From NCBI GenBank assembly GCA_002700095.1, contig PACL01000017.1, positions 62,001 through 126,000 on the forward strand: 64,000 nt of DNA, written 5' to 3'. The translations under genes and the position numbers were made by a program. Below the pieces are notes generated by a model. That model was not told the DNA's origin. It worked only from the letters and a program-made list of their open reading frames with translations, and ran no database searches. This DNA is from Fulvimarina sp. GTDB taxonomy: Bacteria; Pseudomonadota; Alphaproteobacteria; Rhizobiales; Rhizobiaceae. Positions 43,007 to 52,481 of the stretch are shown piece after piece (within the stretch, counting starts at the first letter, position 1; every line of letters starts with the position of its first letter).

Positions 43007-45063
43007 GCCGCACCACCCTGCGATGCGGCGGCGAGCTCCGGCGCCGGGCTGCGGCCGAGCTTGCCGCGCGGCAGGTGGCAGCGGATGGCGTGGCCCTCGT
43101 CGTCGGCGGTGAAGGCCGGTTCCTCGGTTTCGCAGATCGGCCCGAACTTCCGCGGGCAGCGGGTGTTGAAGACGCAGCCCGTGGGCGGGTCGACCGGGCT
43201 CGGGATCTGGCCCTCCAGCCGGATGCGCGTGCCACGCTCGCCGGTGACGGTCGGGGCGGCCGACAGCAGCGCCTCGGTATAGGGATGGTGCGGGCCTTCG
43301 AGCACGCTTCGCGCCGGGCCGATCTCCATCAGCCGGCCGAGATACATCACCGCGATCCGGTCCGACAGGTGCCGCACGACGCCGAGATCATGGGAGATCA
43401 GGATGTAGCTGACATGGCGCTCGCCCTGCAGCTCGGTCAGAAGGTTGAGCACCGCCGACTGCACCGAGACATCGAGCGCCGAGGTCGGCTCGTCGCAGAC
43501 GATGACCCGGGGATCGGCGGCAAACGCCCGGGCGACGGCGACGCGCTGCTTCATGCCGCCGGAGAGCTGGCGGGGTTTGGCCGGCAGCTGGCGGGGCGTC
43601 AGCCGCACCGCTTCCAGGAGCTTCACCACCCGCTCGTCGCGCGCCTTGCCGGCAAGGCCCGCCAATCGGCTGACCGCCCGGCCGATGAGGTATTTCACCG
43701 AATGGGCGCGGTTCAGCGCCGAATCCGGGTTCTGGAAGATGATCTGGATGGCCTTCACCGCCGCGCGCGGCCGCTGGTGGACGCTGGCCGGCAGCTTCGT
43801 CCCGTCGAGGCTGATGGCGCCGCCCGCATCGTGCTCGGCAAGGCCGAGGACGAGATTGGCAAGCGTCGACTTGCCGGATCCGGATTCTCCCACAAGGCCC
43901 AGCGTCTCGCCCGGATCGAGGGTCAGCGAAACGTCCCGCAGCGCCTGGACGTTTCGGTTGCCGGGCAGCTTGTAGGTCTTCGACAGATGCTCGAGCCGCA
44001 GCACCGGTTCGACGTTCGGTCCCCGCTCCGGCAGGTTGACCGGCGGCGCCTCGCTCATGCGCGGCAGATCGTCCACCCGGTCGTGGAAATGGCAGCGACT
44101 GCCGCGCCCGTTGCCGACGTCGTAGAGCGGCGGCGCCTCGGTTCGGCAGCGGTCTTCGGCGAGGCCGCAGCGCGGCGCGAAGACGCAGCCCTCGGTGATC
44201 GAGCCCGGCACCGGCGGAAAGCCCGGAATGTTGTCGAGCGCCGGCCCGCCCTTGAAGCCGGCCCGCGGCAGGCAGCGCAAGAGCCCGGCGGTATAGGGAT
44301 GGCGCGGATCGGCAAACAGCGCCCGCGCCGGGCCCTCCTCGACCAGCTTGCCGGCATAGAGCACGCCGACGCGGTTGCACAGCGAGGCGACCGCCGCGAG
44401 GTTGTGGCTGATGAACAGGACGGCGGCGCCGAATTCCTGGCGCAGCGTGTCGACGAGGTCGAGCACCTCGGCCTCGATGGTCGCGTCGAGGCCGGTGGTC
44501 GGCTCGTCGAGGATCAGGAGCGCCGGGTCCTTGGCCAGCGCCATGGCGATGACGACGCGCTGCTGCATGCCGCCCGACAGCTGGTGCGGGAAGCTCGCCA
44601 TGACCCGAGTCGGATCGGAGATCCGCACCCGGCCGAGCATCGCCTCGCCGCGGTCTTTCGCGTCGGTGCCGGAGGCGCCGAGGATCTCGTAGACTTCCGC
44701 CATCTGGCGGCCGACGGTGAGCGAGGGGTTGAGCGCCTTGCCGGGGTCCTGGAACACCATGGCGACGTCGTTCGCCCGCATGTTGCGCAGCGCCGCGGCA
44801 CCGAGCTCCATCACGTCCTGTCCGGCGACCCGCGCGTGCCCGCCGGAGATCCGGCCGTTCGGCGGCAGCACGCGCTGCAGCGCCAGCGCCACGGTGGACT
44901 TGCCGGAGCCGCTTTCGCCGACGAGGCCGTAGGCCTCGCCGCGCTCGATTCTCAGGCTGACGTCGGAGAGCACCGGCAGGTCGCGGCCGCGCACCGTGTA
45001 GGCGACGCTGAGCCGCGAGAGTTCGAGCGCCGGGCTTGCTGCTGATTGATTGCGATCGGTCAT
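43003..45063 (-). CDS. Fused dipeptide/oligopeptide ABC ATPase (DppD-DppF type)
   Basis: 686 residues with two complete ABC domains. Each has a Walker A (GESGSGKST, twice), signature (LSGGMQQRVVIA and LSGGMKQRVAVA), Walker B (LLILDEPTTGLD and IVCDEPTSALD) and the oligopeptide-transport C-terminal motif with cysteines (GCVFAPRCGLAEDRC and GCVFNTRCPRKFGPIC). It replaces the separate DppD and DppF proteins. The ATG at 45063 overlaps the permease stop (ATGA). It powers the upstream DppB/DppC-type permeases. Confidence 0.92.
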   Translation of the reverse strand: MTDRNQSAASPALELSRLSVAYTVRGRDLPVLSDVSLRIERGEAYGLVGESGSGKSTVALALQRVLPPNGRISGGHARVAGQDVMELGAAALRNMRANDVAMVFQDPGKALNPSLTVGRQMAEVYEILGASGTDAKDRGEAMLGRVRISDPTRVMASFPHQLSGGMQQRVVIAMALAKDPALLILDEPTTGLDATIEAEVLDLVDTLRQEFGAAVLFISHNLAAVASLCNRVGVLYAGKLVEEGPARALFADPRHPYTAGLLRCLPRAGFKGGPALDNIPGFPPVPGSITEGCVFAPRCGLAEDRCRTEAPPLYDVGNGRGSRCHFHDRVDDLPRMSEAPPVNLPERGPNVEPVLRLEHLSKTYKLPGNRNVQALRDVSLTLDPGETLGLVGESGSGKSTLANLVLGLAEHDAGGAISLDGTKLPASVHQRPRAAVKAIQIIFQNPDSALNRAHSVKYLIGRAVSRLAGLAGKARDERVVKLLEAVRLTPRQLPAKPRQLSGGMKQRVAVARAFAADPRVIVCDEPTSALDVSVQSAVLNLLTELQGERHVSYILISHDLGVVRHLSDRIAVMYLGRLMEIGPARSVLEGPHHPYTEALLSAAPTVTGERGTRIRLEGQIPSPVDPPTGCVFNTRCPRKFGPICETEEPAFTADDEGHAIRCHLPRGKLGRSPAPELAAASQGGAA

Positions 45064-45938
45064 TCGGCGAGCGCCCGCTGCAGCCCTTCGGCGACGAGGT
45101 TGACGCCGACGACCAGCGAGGCCGTCGCGACCGTCGCCGGCACCACGGTCCACCAGAAGCCGCCGACGAGGACGCCATAGTTCTCGGCGATGGCGAGGCC
45201 CCAGTCGGGCGAGGGGGGCTGGACGCCGAAGCCGAGGAAGGACAGCGAGGCGATGGTGAAGATCGCATAGCCGAGCCGCACCGTCGCCTCGACGATGATC
45301 GGCGGCCAGATGTTCGGCAGGATCTCCACGAACATGATGTGCAGCGCCCCTTCGCCGCGCAGCGAGGCGGCGGGGACGTAGTCGAGATGGCGCTCCGACA
45401 GCACCGCGGCGCGCACCGTGCGGGCGACCAGCGGCGTGAACACCAGGCCGACGACGACGATCACCGTCGATGTCGACGGCCCGAGGGCGACGAGCACCAT
45501 CAGGGCGACGATGATCAGCGGCAAGGACAGCATCACCTCGATCAACCGGCCGACGATCGCGTCCACCCAGCCGCCGAAATAGCCCATGACGAGGCCGACC
45601 ACGGTGCCGAGGACGGTGCCGAGCAGGGTCGCCAGCGGCGCGATGGTGAGGATGTCGCGGGCGCCCACGAGGACGCGGGAGAACACGTCACGACCGATCT
45701 GGTCGGTGCCGAACCAGTGCGCGGCGGACGGCGGCGACAAGGTTTCGAGAAGATCGTCGGCCAGCGGGTCATAGGGCACGAAGTGCGGCGCGAAGGCGGC
45801 GCAGAACGCCCAGAACAGGACGATCGCCGCGCCGACGAGAAAGCCGGGGCTGCGCATCAGGATCGCCGGCGTCGAGCGGGCCTTCTGGGGCGGCGGCGGG
45901 GCGGCGCTCTCCTCGGCGGTTCCGGCGGCCGCGCTCAT
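45060..45938 (-). CDS. dppC: Dipeptide/oligopeptide ABC transporter permease, DppC type
   Basis: 292 residues, about six helices after a 30-residue cytoplasmic N-terminus. The family start HWFGTDQIGRDVFSRVLVGAR and the cytoplasmic EAA loop AASLRGEGALHIMFVEILPNIWPPIIVEA are characteristic. ATGA overlaps join it to the DppB gene upstream and to the fused ATPase gene downstream, so the transporter is translated as a unit. Confidence 0.92.
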   Translation of the reverse strand: MSAAAGTAEESAAPPPPQKARSTPAILMRSPGFLVGAAIVLFWAFCAAFAPHFVPYDPLADDLLETLSPPSAAHWFGTDQIGRDVFSRVLVGARDILTIAPLATLLGTVLGTVVGLVMGYFGGWVDAIVGRLIEVMLSLPLIIVALMVLVALGPSTSTVIVVVGLVFTPLVARTVRAAVLSERHLDYVPAASLRGEGALHIMFVEILPNIWPPIIVEATVRLGYAIFTIASLSFLGFGVQPPSPDWGLAIAENYGVLVGGFWWTVVPATVATASLVVGVNLVAEGLQRALAE

Positions 45939-46900
45939 CGGCCGAGCTCCGCCCTGAGCCGTGGATTGAGCATCACCGTCAGGCAGTCAGCGACCAGCGT
46001 CGCGACGATGAAGAAGGCGCCGATGGTCAGGATACCGGCCTGCAGCATGGCAAAATCCTTGGCTTTCGCGGCGCTGAGCACGAGGTTGCCGATCCCCTGG
46101 TAGCGGAACAGCGCCTCGACCACGACGAGGCCGCCGAGGGCATAGCCGGTCTGCGCGGCGACGACGGTGATGGTCGGCACCAGAGCGTTGCGAAGGACGT
46201 GGCGGGTGAGGACGGTGCGCCAGGGCAGGCCCTTGAGGATCGCGGTGCGGGTATAGTCCGACGACAGCGCCTCGATCGTGCCGGCCCGTGCCATGCGGGC
46301 GATGTAGCCGAACAGCACGATGACCAGCGGCAGCGCCGGCAGGATCAGGTGTTCGAGCTGGACGAGCGGCCCCGCTCCGTCCGGCCAGGTCGCCGACAGC
46401 GGCAGCCACCTGAGGATCACCGCGAAGATCAGGATCAGCGCGATCGCCGAGACGAATTCCGGGATCACGGTCAGCGACAGGCTCGCCACCGAGATGATGC
46501 GGTCGACCGGCTTGCCGGCGTTCAGCGCCGCGATGACGCCGGCGCCGATCCCCAGCGGAACCACGATGACGAAGATGACGCCGACAAGCTTCAGGGAGCG
46601 CAGCAGCGCCTCGCCGACGAAGGGCGCCACCGGCGCCCGGTAGGCATAGGACTGCCCCATGTCGCCCTGGAGGAGGTCGCCCACCCAGGAGAGATAGATC
46701 TCCACAGGCGGGCGGTCGGTTCCGAGTTCGGCGTTCAGCGAGGCCACCGCCCGCGCATCGGCGAGCGGGCCGAGGATCGCCCGGCCCGGATCGCCGGGCA
46801 GCACCTGGGCGCCGAGGAACACCACGACGCTCACCAGCCACAGCGTCAGGAGGCTGAGGACGAGCCGGCGCACGAGGAAGCGGCCGAACGCCGACTGCAT
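45935..46900 (-). CDS. dppB: Dipeptide/oligopeptide ABC transporter permease, DppB type
   Basis: 321 residues with six helices. It begins with the conserved RLVLSLLTLWLVSVVVFL helix and LPGDPGRAILG, and ends with the SAAKAKDFAMLQAGILTIG pattern of DppB. The EAA loop TAILKGLPWRTVLTRHVLRNALVPTI is present. It starts five bases after the stop of the binding-protein gene. Confidence 0.93.
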   Translation of the reverse strand: MQSAFGRFLVRRLVLSLLTLWLVSVVVFLGAQVLPGDPGRAILGPLADARAVASLNAELGTDRPPVEIYLSWVGDLLQGDMGQSYAYRAPVAPFVGEALLRSLKLVGVIFVIVVPLGIGAGVIAALNAGKPVDRIISVASLSLTVIPEFVSAIALILIFAVILRWLPLSATWPDGAGPLVQLEHLILPALPLVIVLFGYIARMARAGTIEALSSDYTRTAILKGLPWRTVLTRHVLRNALVPTITVVAAQTGYALGGLVVVEALFRYQGIGNLVLSAAKAKDFAMLQAGILTIGAFFIVATLVADCLTVMLNPRLRAELGR

Positions 46901-46904
46901 CAGG

Positions 46905-48566
46905 TCAGCCGACCGTCGCGGTCTGCAGGAACAGCTGCCCCATGGCCGTCGGCTGGACGCCGGCGACGTTCGGAGCCGTCGCCGTCAGCCAGTTGTAGAA
47001 ATAGGGGAAGATGATCGGCGTCTCGTCAAGGAGCAGGCGCTGGATCTTGCCGGCGGCGTCCTTCTGGGCGTCGAGGTCGAGGGCGGCGACGTAGTCGGTG
47101 ACCAGCTGGTCGTATTCGGCGTTCTGGAAGTTCGCTGAGTTCCAGGTGCCGTCGCTCTTCAGGGGCGCGGTCAGGAAGACGTTCGGAATGCCGCGATGGC
47201 CGTAGTCGGTCATGCCGAACTCGGAGTCCAGCCAGTCCGACTTGCCCGGCACGGCGTCGCCGTAATAGGCGCCGGGATCCTCGATCTTCAAGGTGACGTT
47301 GATGCCGATCTCGGCCGCCGCGTTCTTGATCAGGCTGGCCAGCGCCGGCAGCTCCTGGATCGACATGGTGGTGAAGGTCGTGTCGAAGCCGGTGGTGCCG
47401 GCCTCGGCCATCAGCTGCTTGGCCTTCTTGATGTTCTTCGCCCGCTGCTCGACGGTCGGATCGGTGGACGGGAAGACCGGCGCGAAGGGCGAATCGTTGC
47501 CGATGTCGGCCATGCCGCGGAACAGGCCCTGGATCAGCCGCGGCCGGTCGAGGGTGAGGGCCATGGCCTGGCGCACCCGCTTGTCGGCGAAGGGGCCGGA
47601 CTGGGTCTTCATGTGGATCTGGCGATGGGCGTTCGAGCGCAGCTCGAGGATCTTCACCGCCGGATTGTCGAACAGGCTCTGGGAGCCCTGCACCGTCACC
47701 TGCTGGACGACGTCCACCTGGCCGCCGAGCAGCGCAAGAACCTGCGGCTGCTGGTCGGCATAGAAGCTCATCTCGACCCGGTCGAGCAGCGGCGCGCCGC
47801 CCCAGTAGTCGGGATTCTTGACGAAGGTCGCGCCGACCTTCGGCGTGTAGCGCTCGAGCTTGAACGGCCCGGTGGCGTTCATCTGCGCCTCGAAGCCGCC
47901 GGAATAATCGGCCGGCAGGATGATGGCGTTGTAGTTGTCGGAGGAGAGATAATAGGGGAAATTGCCGTTCGGCGCGTCGAGATGGAAGGCGACGGTGTGG
48001 TCGTCGACCTTCTTCGTGCCGCCCTTCGACAGGACGCCCTTGAAGGCGGAGAGGGCGTTGGAGCCGTTCTCCGGATCGGCCAGCCGGTCGATCGAGGCGA
48101 CGACGTCGTCGGCGGTCATGGCGCGTCCGTCGTGGAATTTCACGTCGTCGCGCAGCTTGAAGGTCCAGACGGTGCCGTCCTCGTTGGGCGACCATTCCGT
48201 CGCCAACATCGGCTGCAGGACGAGGTCCGGCCCGTCCATCACCAGGAAGTCGCCGACCTGCTGCAGGACGAGGAGGCCGTACTGGTCGGCCACGGTCACC
48301 GGATCGATCGTGCCGGAGGGGGCGATCAGCGCGATGCGCATGGTGCCGCCGGGCTTGCCGGACTGCGCCCGCGCGCTGGTGATCGGATCGAGGCCGACGG
48401 TCTTCAGCGCCGCGGCCATGACCGCCAGCGACAGGCCGACCCGGCTGCCATGCCTCAGGAACGAGCGCCGGTCGAGCCGGCCGCTCAGAAGTTCATCGAT
48501 GACGTGGTTCTCGAGATTGGTGCGGCCGAGCCGCCAATTGCCGAGATTGCGGATGATGCGAGACAT
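46905..48566 (-). CDS. dppA: Peptide/opine ABC transporter substrate-binding protein (DppA type, Tat signal)
   Basis: 553 residues, normal for SBP_bac_5 proteins. The N-terminus has a twin-arginine-like signal, DRRSFLRHGSRVGLSLAVMA, placed after an unusually long leader of about 35 residues. Conserved features are WTFKLRDDVKFHDGRAMTADDVV, ADQQPQVLALLGGQVDVVQQ and RQAMALTLDRPRLIQGLF. The ATG at 48566 has a GGGGGA site upstream. First gene of a transporter-RocB operon; substrate may be a peptide, opine or gamma-glutamyl compound. Confidence 0.92.
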   Translation of the reverse strand: MSRIIRNLGNWRLGRTNLENHVIDELLSGRLDRRSFLRHGSRVGLSLAVMAAALKTVGLDPITSARAQSGKPGGTMRIALIAPSGTIDPVTVADQYGLLVLQQVGDFLVMDGPDLVLQPMLATEWSPNEDGTVWTFKLRDDVKFHDGRAMTADDVVASIDRLADPENGSNALSAFKGVLSKGGTKKVDDHTVAFHLDAPNGNFPYYLSSDNYNAIILPADYSGGFEAQMNATGPFKLERYTPKVGATFVKNPDYWGGAPLLDRVEMSFYADQQPQVLALLGGQVDVVQQVTVQGSQSLFDNPAVKILELRSNAHRQIHMKTQSGPFADKRVRQAMALTLDRPRLIQGLFRGMADIGNDSPFAPVFPSTDPTVEQRAKNIKKAKQLMAEAGTTGFDTTFTTMSIQELPALASLIKNAAAEIGINVTLKIEDPGAYYGDAVPGKSDWLDSEFGMTDYGHRGIPNVFLTAPLKSDGTWNSANFQNAEYDQLVTDYVAALDLDAQKDAAGKIQRLLLDETPIIFPYFYNWLTATAPNVAGVQPTAMGQLFLQTATVG

Positions 48567-48803
48567 GGCGGTGATCCCCCGATGGTTCTTGCAAGATACA
48601 ACCAAGTTTTATGCCAGAGGGGAAGGGCTGCCGGGGGATTGATTTGTCTCGTGACGCAAATCGCCGCCCCCCGATGATGCCCGCCCTTCTCTTTCCATTC
48701 CGGCCCGTCGCCGATCGTCGCGTCACCCCCGGCGTCCGGACGAGACCTGCCCTGCCTGTCGCTCGCCCCCGCCGATCGCACGCCCCGACGATCCCCCGCC
48801 TCC

Positions 48804-49814
48804 TCAGGCCCGATAGCGCTCGACGGCGGTCAGCCACTGGACGATCGGCTCGACGTCGCGGCGATAGATCTCCTCGCGCAGGAAGCGGCATTCGGCGTCG
48901 AAGCCGTCCTCCTCGATCTCGGTCCACCAGCTCTTCGGCCGGCCGTCATTGCCGTCGTTCCAGCGATAGCCCCTCGCCTTCAGGGCATCCTTCAGCTCGA
49001 ACGGGCTGCCGACGGCGAAGATCCGGCCGCGGCGCCGGCCGGCCGAGGCGACGAGAGCGGAAAATGCGCTCGGCCCCGCCGCGTCGCGGCGAAAATCCAG
49101 CACCTCGAGCAGCGCGTGGCAGTCGTCGACCGCCCGGTGGCCGTTGTGGAACCAGCCGCACTGGCCGATGAGATAGGTGAGCTTGGAGCCCTCGAAGCCG
49201 AGCGCGGTCCAGTCGACCTCGGCGACCGAGCAGGCCCAGGGCCTGGCGTCGAAGCCCGGCGCAAAACGCTCGCAGAAGGGCCGGTCGAACCTGGCATTAT
49301 GGGCGATGACGAGATCGGCCGGCGCGATGAACTCGGCGACGGCGGCGGGGTCGATGGCCTTGCCCGCCACCATCTCGTCGGTGATGCCGGTGATCCGGGT
49401 GATCTCCGGCGGGATCGGAACGCCCGGCTCGCGCAGGGCGTCGAACACCTTCACCACGTCGCGGATGCCGGCGTCGTCATAGGTGAACATCACCATGCCG
49501 AGCTCGATGATCTCGGCGCTGCGGCAGTCGAGGCCGGTCGTCTCGGTGTCGAGGATGACGCCGATCTTCTCGCCCGGGGCAAGCCGATCCGGCGACCATC
49601 TGGCGAGCACCGGCCGCGCTTCCAGCCGCCGCAGCACCCGGTAGGCGCCGGTTTCTTCCAGCTGCCGCGCCATCGCCTCGGGCTCCTGCGGGACAACCGG
49701 CCGGAGCCCGTTGCGGGACGCTCGTTTGGCACCCGCCCCGGCGGAGACGGGCTCCGAACCAGAGCCCGGGGCGAAGAGATCGAACTGTCGCATGTTGGCG
49801 GCTGTCATCGCCAT
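48804..49814 (-). CDS. DEDDh 3'-5' exonuclease (DnaQ/epsilon-like)
   Basis: 336 residues. Exonuclease motifs I-III are seen as GVILDTETTGLD (D, E), IAHNARFDRPFCERF (D) and HRAVDDCHALLEVL (H, D), giving the DEDDh set, with a C-terminal region of about 100 residues including RGYRWNDGNDGRPKSWWTEI, known from bacterial 3'-5' exonucleases related to DNA polymerase III epsilon. It degrades single-stranded DNA or RNA from the 3' end. It stands alone between two transport operons, reading in the same direction. The start is uncertain among nearby ATGs (49814, 49808, 49793). Confidence 0.85.
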   Translation of the reverse strand: MAMTAANMRQFDLFAPGSGSEPVSAGAGAKRASRNGLRPVVPQEPEAMARQLEETGAYRVLRRLEARPVLARWSPDRLAPGEKIGVILDTETTGLDCRSAEIIELGMVMFTYDDAGIRDVVKVFDALREPGVPIPPEITRITGITDEMVAGKAIDPAAVAEFIAPADLVIAHNARFDRPFCERFAPGFDARPWACSVAEVDWTALGFEGSKLTYLIGQCGWFHNGHRAVDDCHALLEVLDFRRDAAGPSAFSALVASAGRRRGRIFAVGSPFELKDALKARGYRWNDGNDGRPKSWWTEIEEDGFDAECRFLREEIYRRDVEPIVQWLTAVERYRA

Positions 49815-49943
49815 GCTTCTAGCCCAAGGGCCGCAGCGACGGGAGATGCCCGGCGCAGTCAAATCCGCGCAAGGCCGCGTCTATCCCCGGCTTTTTCGTC
49901 GAAGTTTCAAGCCTTGCCCGCCGTTGCCGCCCATGCCGGCCGG

Positions 49944-50876
49944 TCAATACCCCCGCGCGGCGTCCGCAAGGTCCGGCACCGGCTCGCCGGCCTCGAAGCG
50001 CTGCAGATTGGCCGCGATCAGCCGGCCGCCCGTCGCCGCGTCGATCTGCGAGGCGATGTGGGGCGTCACGGTGATCGCCGGATGGGTCCAGAACGGATGG
50101 TCCGCCGGCAGCGGTTCCAGGTGGAAGACGTCGAGGGTCGCCTGCTTGATCTGGCCGGTCTCCAGTGCCGCCAGGAGGTCGTCGTCGACGAGATGTGCCC
50201 CCCGCGCGCAGTTGATCACGCAGGCGCCCGGCGCGAGCTGCGCGAACAGCGCCCCGTCGAGGATGCCGGTGGTCTCGGCGGTGAGCGGCAACAGGTTCAC
50301 CAGGATCTCCAGCCCGTCGAGGAAGGCCGGCAGCCCGTCCGCGCCGGCAAACGTCTCGACCCCGTCGATGGCTTTCGCGTTGCGTGACCAACCTCTGGTG
50401 GCAAAGCCGAGGCCCGCAAGGGTCCGCGCCGCCTCGGCGCCGAGATTGCCGAGGCCCATGACGCCGACCTTGCGGTTCGGCGCGACGGGAACGACGATCT
50501 GGTGCCAGTCCCGCTCCGCCTGGGCCTGCAGCTGGCGCGGCATGTCCCGGTGATGGCGCAGGACGTGCAGCGCCACATATTCGCGCATCCGCTGGGTGAG
50601 GTCGGCACCGACGGTGCGGATGATCGGCACGGTCCCCGGCAGCTCGGCATCGGCCAGCACATGGTCGATGCCCGCTCCGACCGAGACGATGGCCTTGAGG
50701 TTGGGAAACCGCGCGAGATCGCCGGTGCGCTGCCGCCAGACGACGGCATAGGCGACCGTCTCGCGATCCTCAATCTCGACCAGTGGCCGGACGCTCCAGC
50801 CGGGCAAGAGCTCGGCCAGCGTCCGGCACCACCAGCGCGTCTTCTCGAGATCCGGCAGGTAGACGGCAACGCTCAT
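49944..50876 (-). CDS. ghrA: D-2-hydroxyacid dehydrogenase, glyoxylate/hydroxypyruvate reductase A type
   Basis: 310 residues, the GhrA length. The NAD(P)-binding motif VGVMGLGNLGAEAARTLAGLG, the substrate-binding SVGAGIDHV, catalytic R in NCARGAHLVDDDLL and the final His in VTPHIASQIDA are present. It reduces glyoxylate, hydroxypyruvate or another 2-oxo acid. The ATG at 50876 has AAGGA six bases upstream. It is the last gene of the hyuAB-dpp-creatininase operon, 41 bases after the preceding stop, so it may reduce a 2-oxo acid produced by the pathway. Confidence 0.88.
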   Translation of the reverse strand: MSVAVYLPDLEKTRWWCRTLAELLPGWSVRPLVEIEDRETVAYAVVWRQRTGDLARFPNLKAIVSVGAGIDHVLADAELPGTVPIIRTVGADLTQRMREYVALHVLRHHRDMPRQLQAQAERDWHQIVVPVAPNRKVGVMGLGNLGAEAARTLAGLGFATRGWSRNAKAIDGVETFAGADGLPAFLDGLEILVNLLPLTAETTGILDGALFAQLAPGACVINCARGAHLVDDDLLAALETGQIKQATLDVFHLEPLPADHPFWTHPAITVTPHIASQIDAATGGRLIAANLQRFEAGEPVPDLADAARGY

Positions 50877-50917
50877 CAGTGTCCTTTCCATGGGTGCCGC
50901 ACGCTCCGGCGGGACCG

Positions 50918-51727
50918 TCAGTCGTGAAGGCCGGGGGCGACGTGGTCGCGGATCAGTCCGACGCCGATGGCGACGAGCTTGTCGGTGAGCGCCCTGCCGG
51001 TCGCGGCGCTGGCAAGCTGCGGGTCGCAGCCATAGACGCCGGTCTCGGTCGCCTCGAGCGCCTCGATCGGCACCTGGATGTCGGCGCCGGCATAGCTGAC
51101 CGAGGAAAAGCCGGAGACTTGCATGCCCTTCAGCATGGCGCCGGTCGGGGCCGGCCGCATCAGGTCGGGGCGCAGGAGGTCGGGATAGAAGTGCAAACCG
51201 ATCGAGGTCAGCGGGTCGCCGCCATGGCCGGAGCTTTTCGCCGCCGTCTCCTTGCCGAGGATCTCCGGCAGGAGGCCGTAGGAGACCTTCCACAGATACA
51301 TCGAGGGGACGAACAGCCCGGCCTTCTGGCGCCAGCGCAGCGCCACCTCGGTGATCGCCGGCACGTTGCCGCCATGGCCGTTGACGATCATCAGCTTCTT
51401 GATGCCGTGGCGCTCGAGGCAGCCGAACATGTCGTCGAGAATGGCGGCGAGGGTGGCGTGCGAGATCGAGATGCCGCCATGGGAGGATTCGAAATAGTCC
51501 TTGCCGCCGAAGGGAATGACCGGCGCGGTGAAGACCCTCAGCCCCTCGGCGCGGGCTGCCTTCGCCATCTCGTCGGCCATGATCTCGGCGGCCATGTAGT
51601 CGCCCATGGGCGCATGGATGCCCTGATCCTCCAAGGAGCCCATAGGCAGCAGCACGACGGCGTCGGAGGTCAGCTCTTCGCGGGCTTCCTGCGAGGTGAG
51701 GTGGGCGATCCGGATCTTGTCGGTCAT
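50918..51727 (-). CDS. Creatininase-family amidohydrolase
   Basis: 269 residues, typical of the creatininase/creatinine amidohydrolase family. The metal motif is VVLLPMGSLEDQGIHAPMGDY (E and H ligands in the usual places, but one family His is replaced by Gln), and IVNGHGGN is the second conserved motif. Family members open cyclic amides such as creatinine, or act on N-formamides. Placed between an SDR and a GhrA-like gene in an operon with hydantoinase/oxoprolinase, it should open or hydrolyse a cyclic amide in the same pathway. Confidence 0.87.
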   Translation of the reverse strand: MTDKIRIAHLTSQEAREELTSDAVVLLPMGSLEDQGIHAPMGDYMAAEIMADEMAKAARAEGLRVFTAPVIPFGGKDYFESSHGGISISHATLAAILDDMFGCLERHGIKKLMIVNGHGGNVPAITEVALRWRQKAGLFVPSMYLWKVSYGLLPEILGKETAAKSSGHGGDPLTSIGLHFYPDLLRPDLMRPAPTGAMLKGMQVSGFSSVSYAGADIQVPIEALEATETGVYGCDPQLASAATGRALTDKLVAIGVGLIRDHVAPGLHD

Positions 51728-51764
51728 CGGTGGTCCCTGGATGCTGGTATGGGCGGTGCGAGCC

Positions 51765-52481
51765 TCAAAGGCCGGGTTCGTAGCGCCAGTTGACGAGGAG
51801 TTCGGAGACGCTGGCGGTGTTGGGCAGCGCCACCATCTCGGCGACGAGATGGGCGAGGTCTTCGGGCTGGGTGATCTCGTGGCGCGGCAGTTCGTCGTGA
51901 TGGCGGGTCATGTCGGTAGCGACGAAGCCGGGGCAGATGGCGCAGGCCCGGACGCCCTGATCCCAGCCGGCGCGGCGCGCGGCATGGGAGAGCGCGACGG
52001 CCGCATGCTTGGTCATCTGGTAGCCGGCGCCAAGGCCGAGCACCCGCTTGCCCGACAGCGAGGCGAGCGTGATGACGCGGCCGCGGCCGGAGCGGCAGAG
52101 CGCGGGAAGCGCGGCCCGTGTCAGGCGGAAGGGCGCCTTGACGTTGATCTGAAGGAGCGCGTCGAGGGCTTCCTCCATCTCCTCGTCGTCCTGCGGCGGC
52201 TCGGGCATCAGCTTGAGGTCGCGGGCAGTGCCGGCATTGTTGACGAGGACGTCGATCCGCCCGGCCGCTTCCAGCGTCGCATCGACGAAGCGTCGGGCGG
52301 CCTTGGCATCGGTGGCGTCATAGGCGACGACGATCGGATCGCCCGCCTTCAGTTCCTCCGGCAGACTGTCCGGATCGCGCAGGCCGAGCGACAGCTGGTG
52401 GCCACGGGCGGCGAGTTCGCGGGCGATGGCAAGGCCGATGCCGCGATTGCCGCCGGTGATCATCGCGATGGGTCGGGTCAT
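51765..52481 (-). CDS. Short-chain dehydrogenase/reductase (SDR)
   Basis: 238 residues. The nucleotide motif MITGGNRGIGLAIARELAARG, NNAG near 80-85, catalytic Ser in ITLASLSG and Tyr-x3-Lys in GYQMTKHAAVA are present. The ATG overlaps the stop of the ATPase gene upstream (ATGA). An extra acidic insert (EPPQDDEEMEEALDALLQ) is found after the NNAG motif. It probably oxidises or reduces an intermediate of the amide catabolic operon. Confidence 0.86.
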   Translation of the reverse strand: MTRPIAMITGGNRGIGLAIARELAARGHQLSLGLRDPDSLPEELKAGDPIVVAYDATDAKAARRFVDATLEAAGRIDVLVNNAGTARDLKLMPEPPQDDEEMEEALDALLQINVKAPFRLTRAALPALCRSGRGRVITLASLSGKRVLGLGAGYQMTKHAAVALSHAARRAGWDQGVRACAICPGFVATDMTRHHDELPRHEITQPEDLAHLVAEMVALPNTASVSELLVNWRYEPGL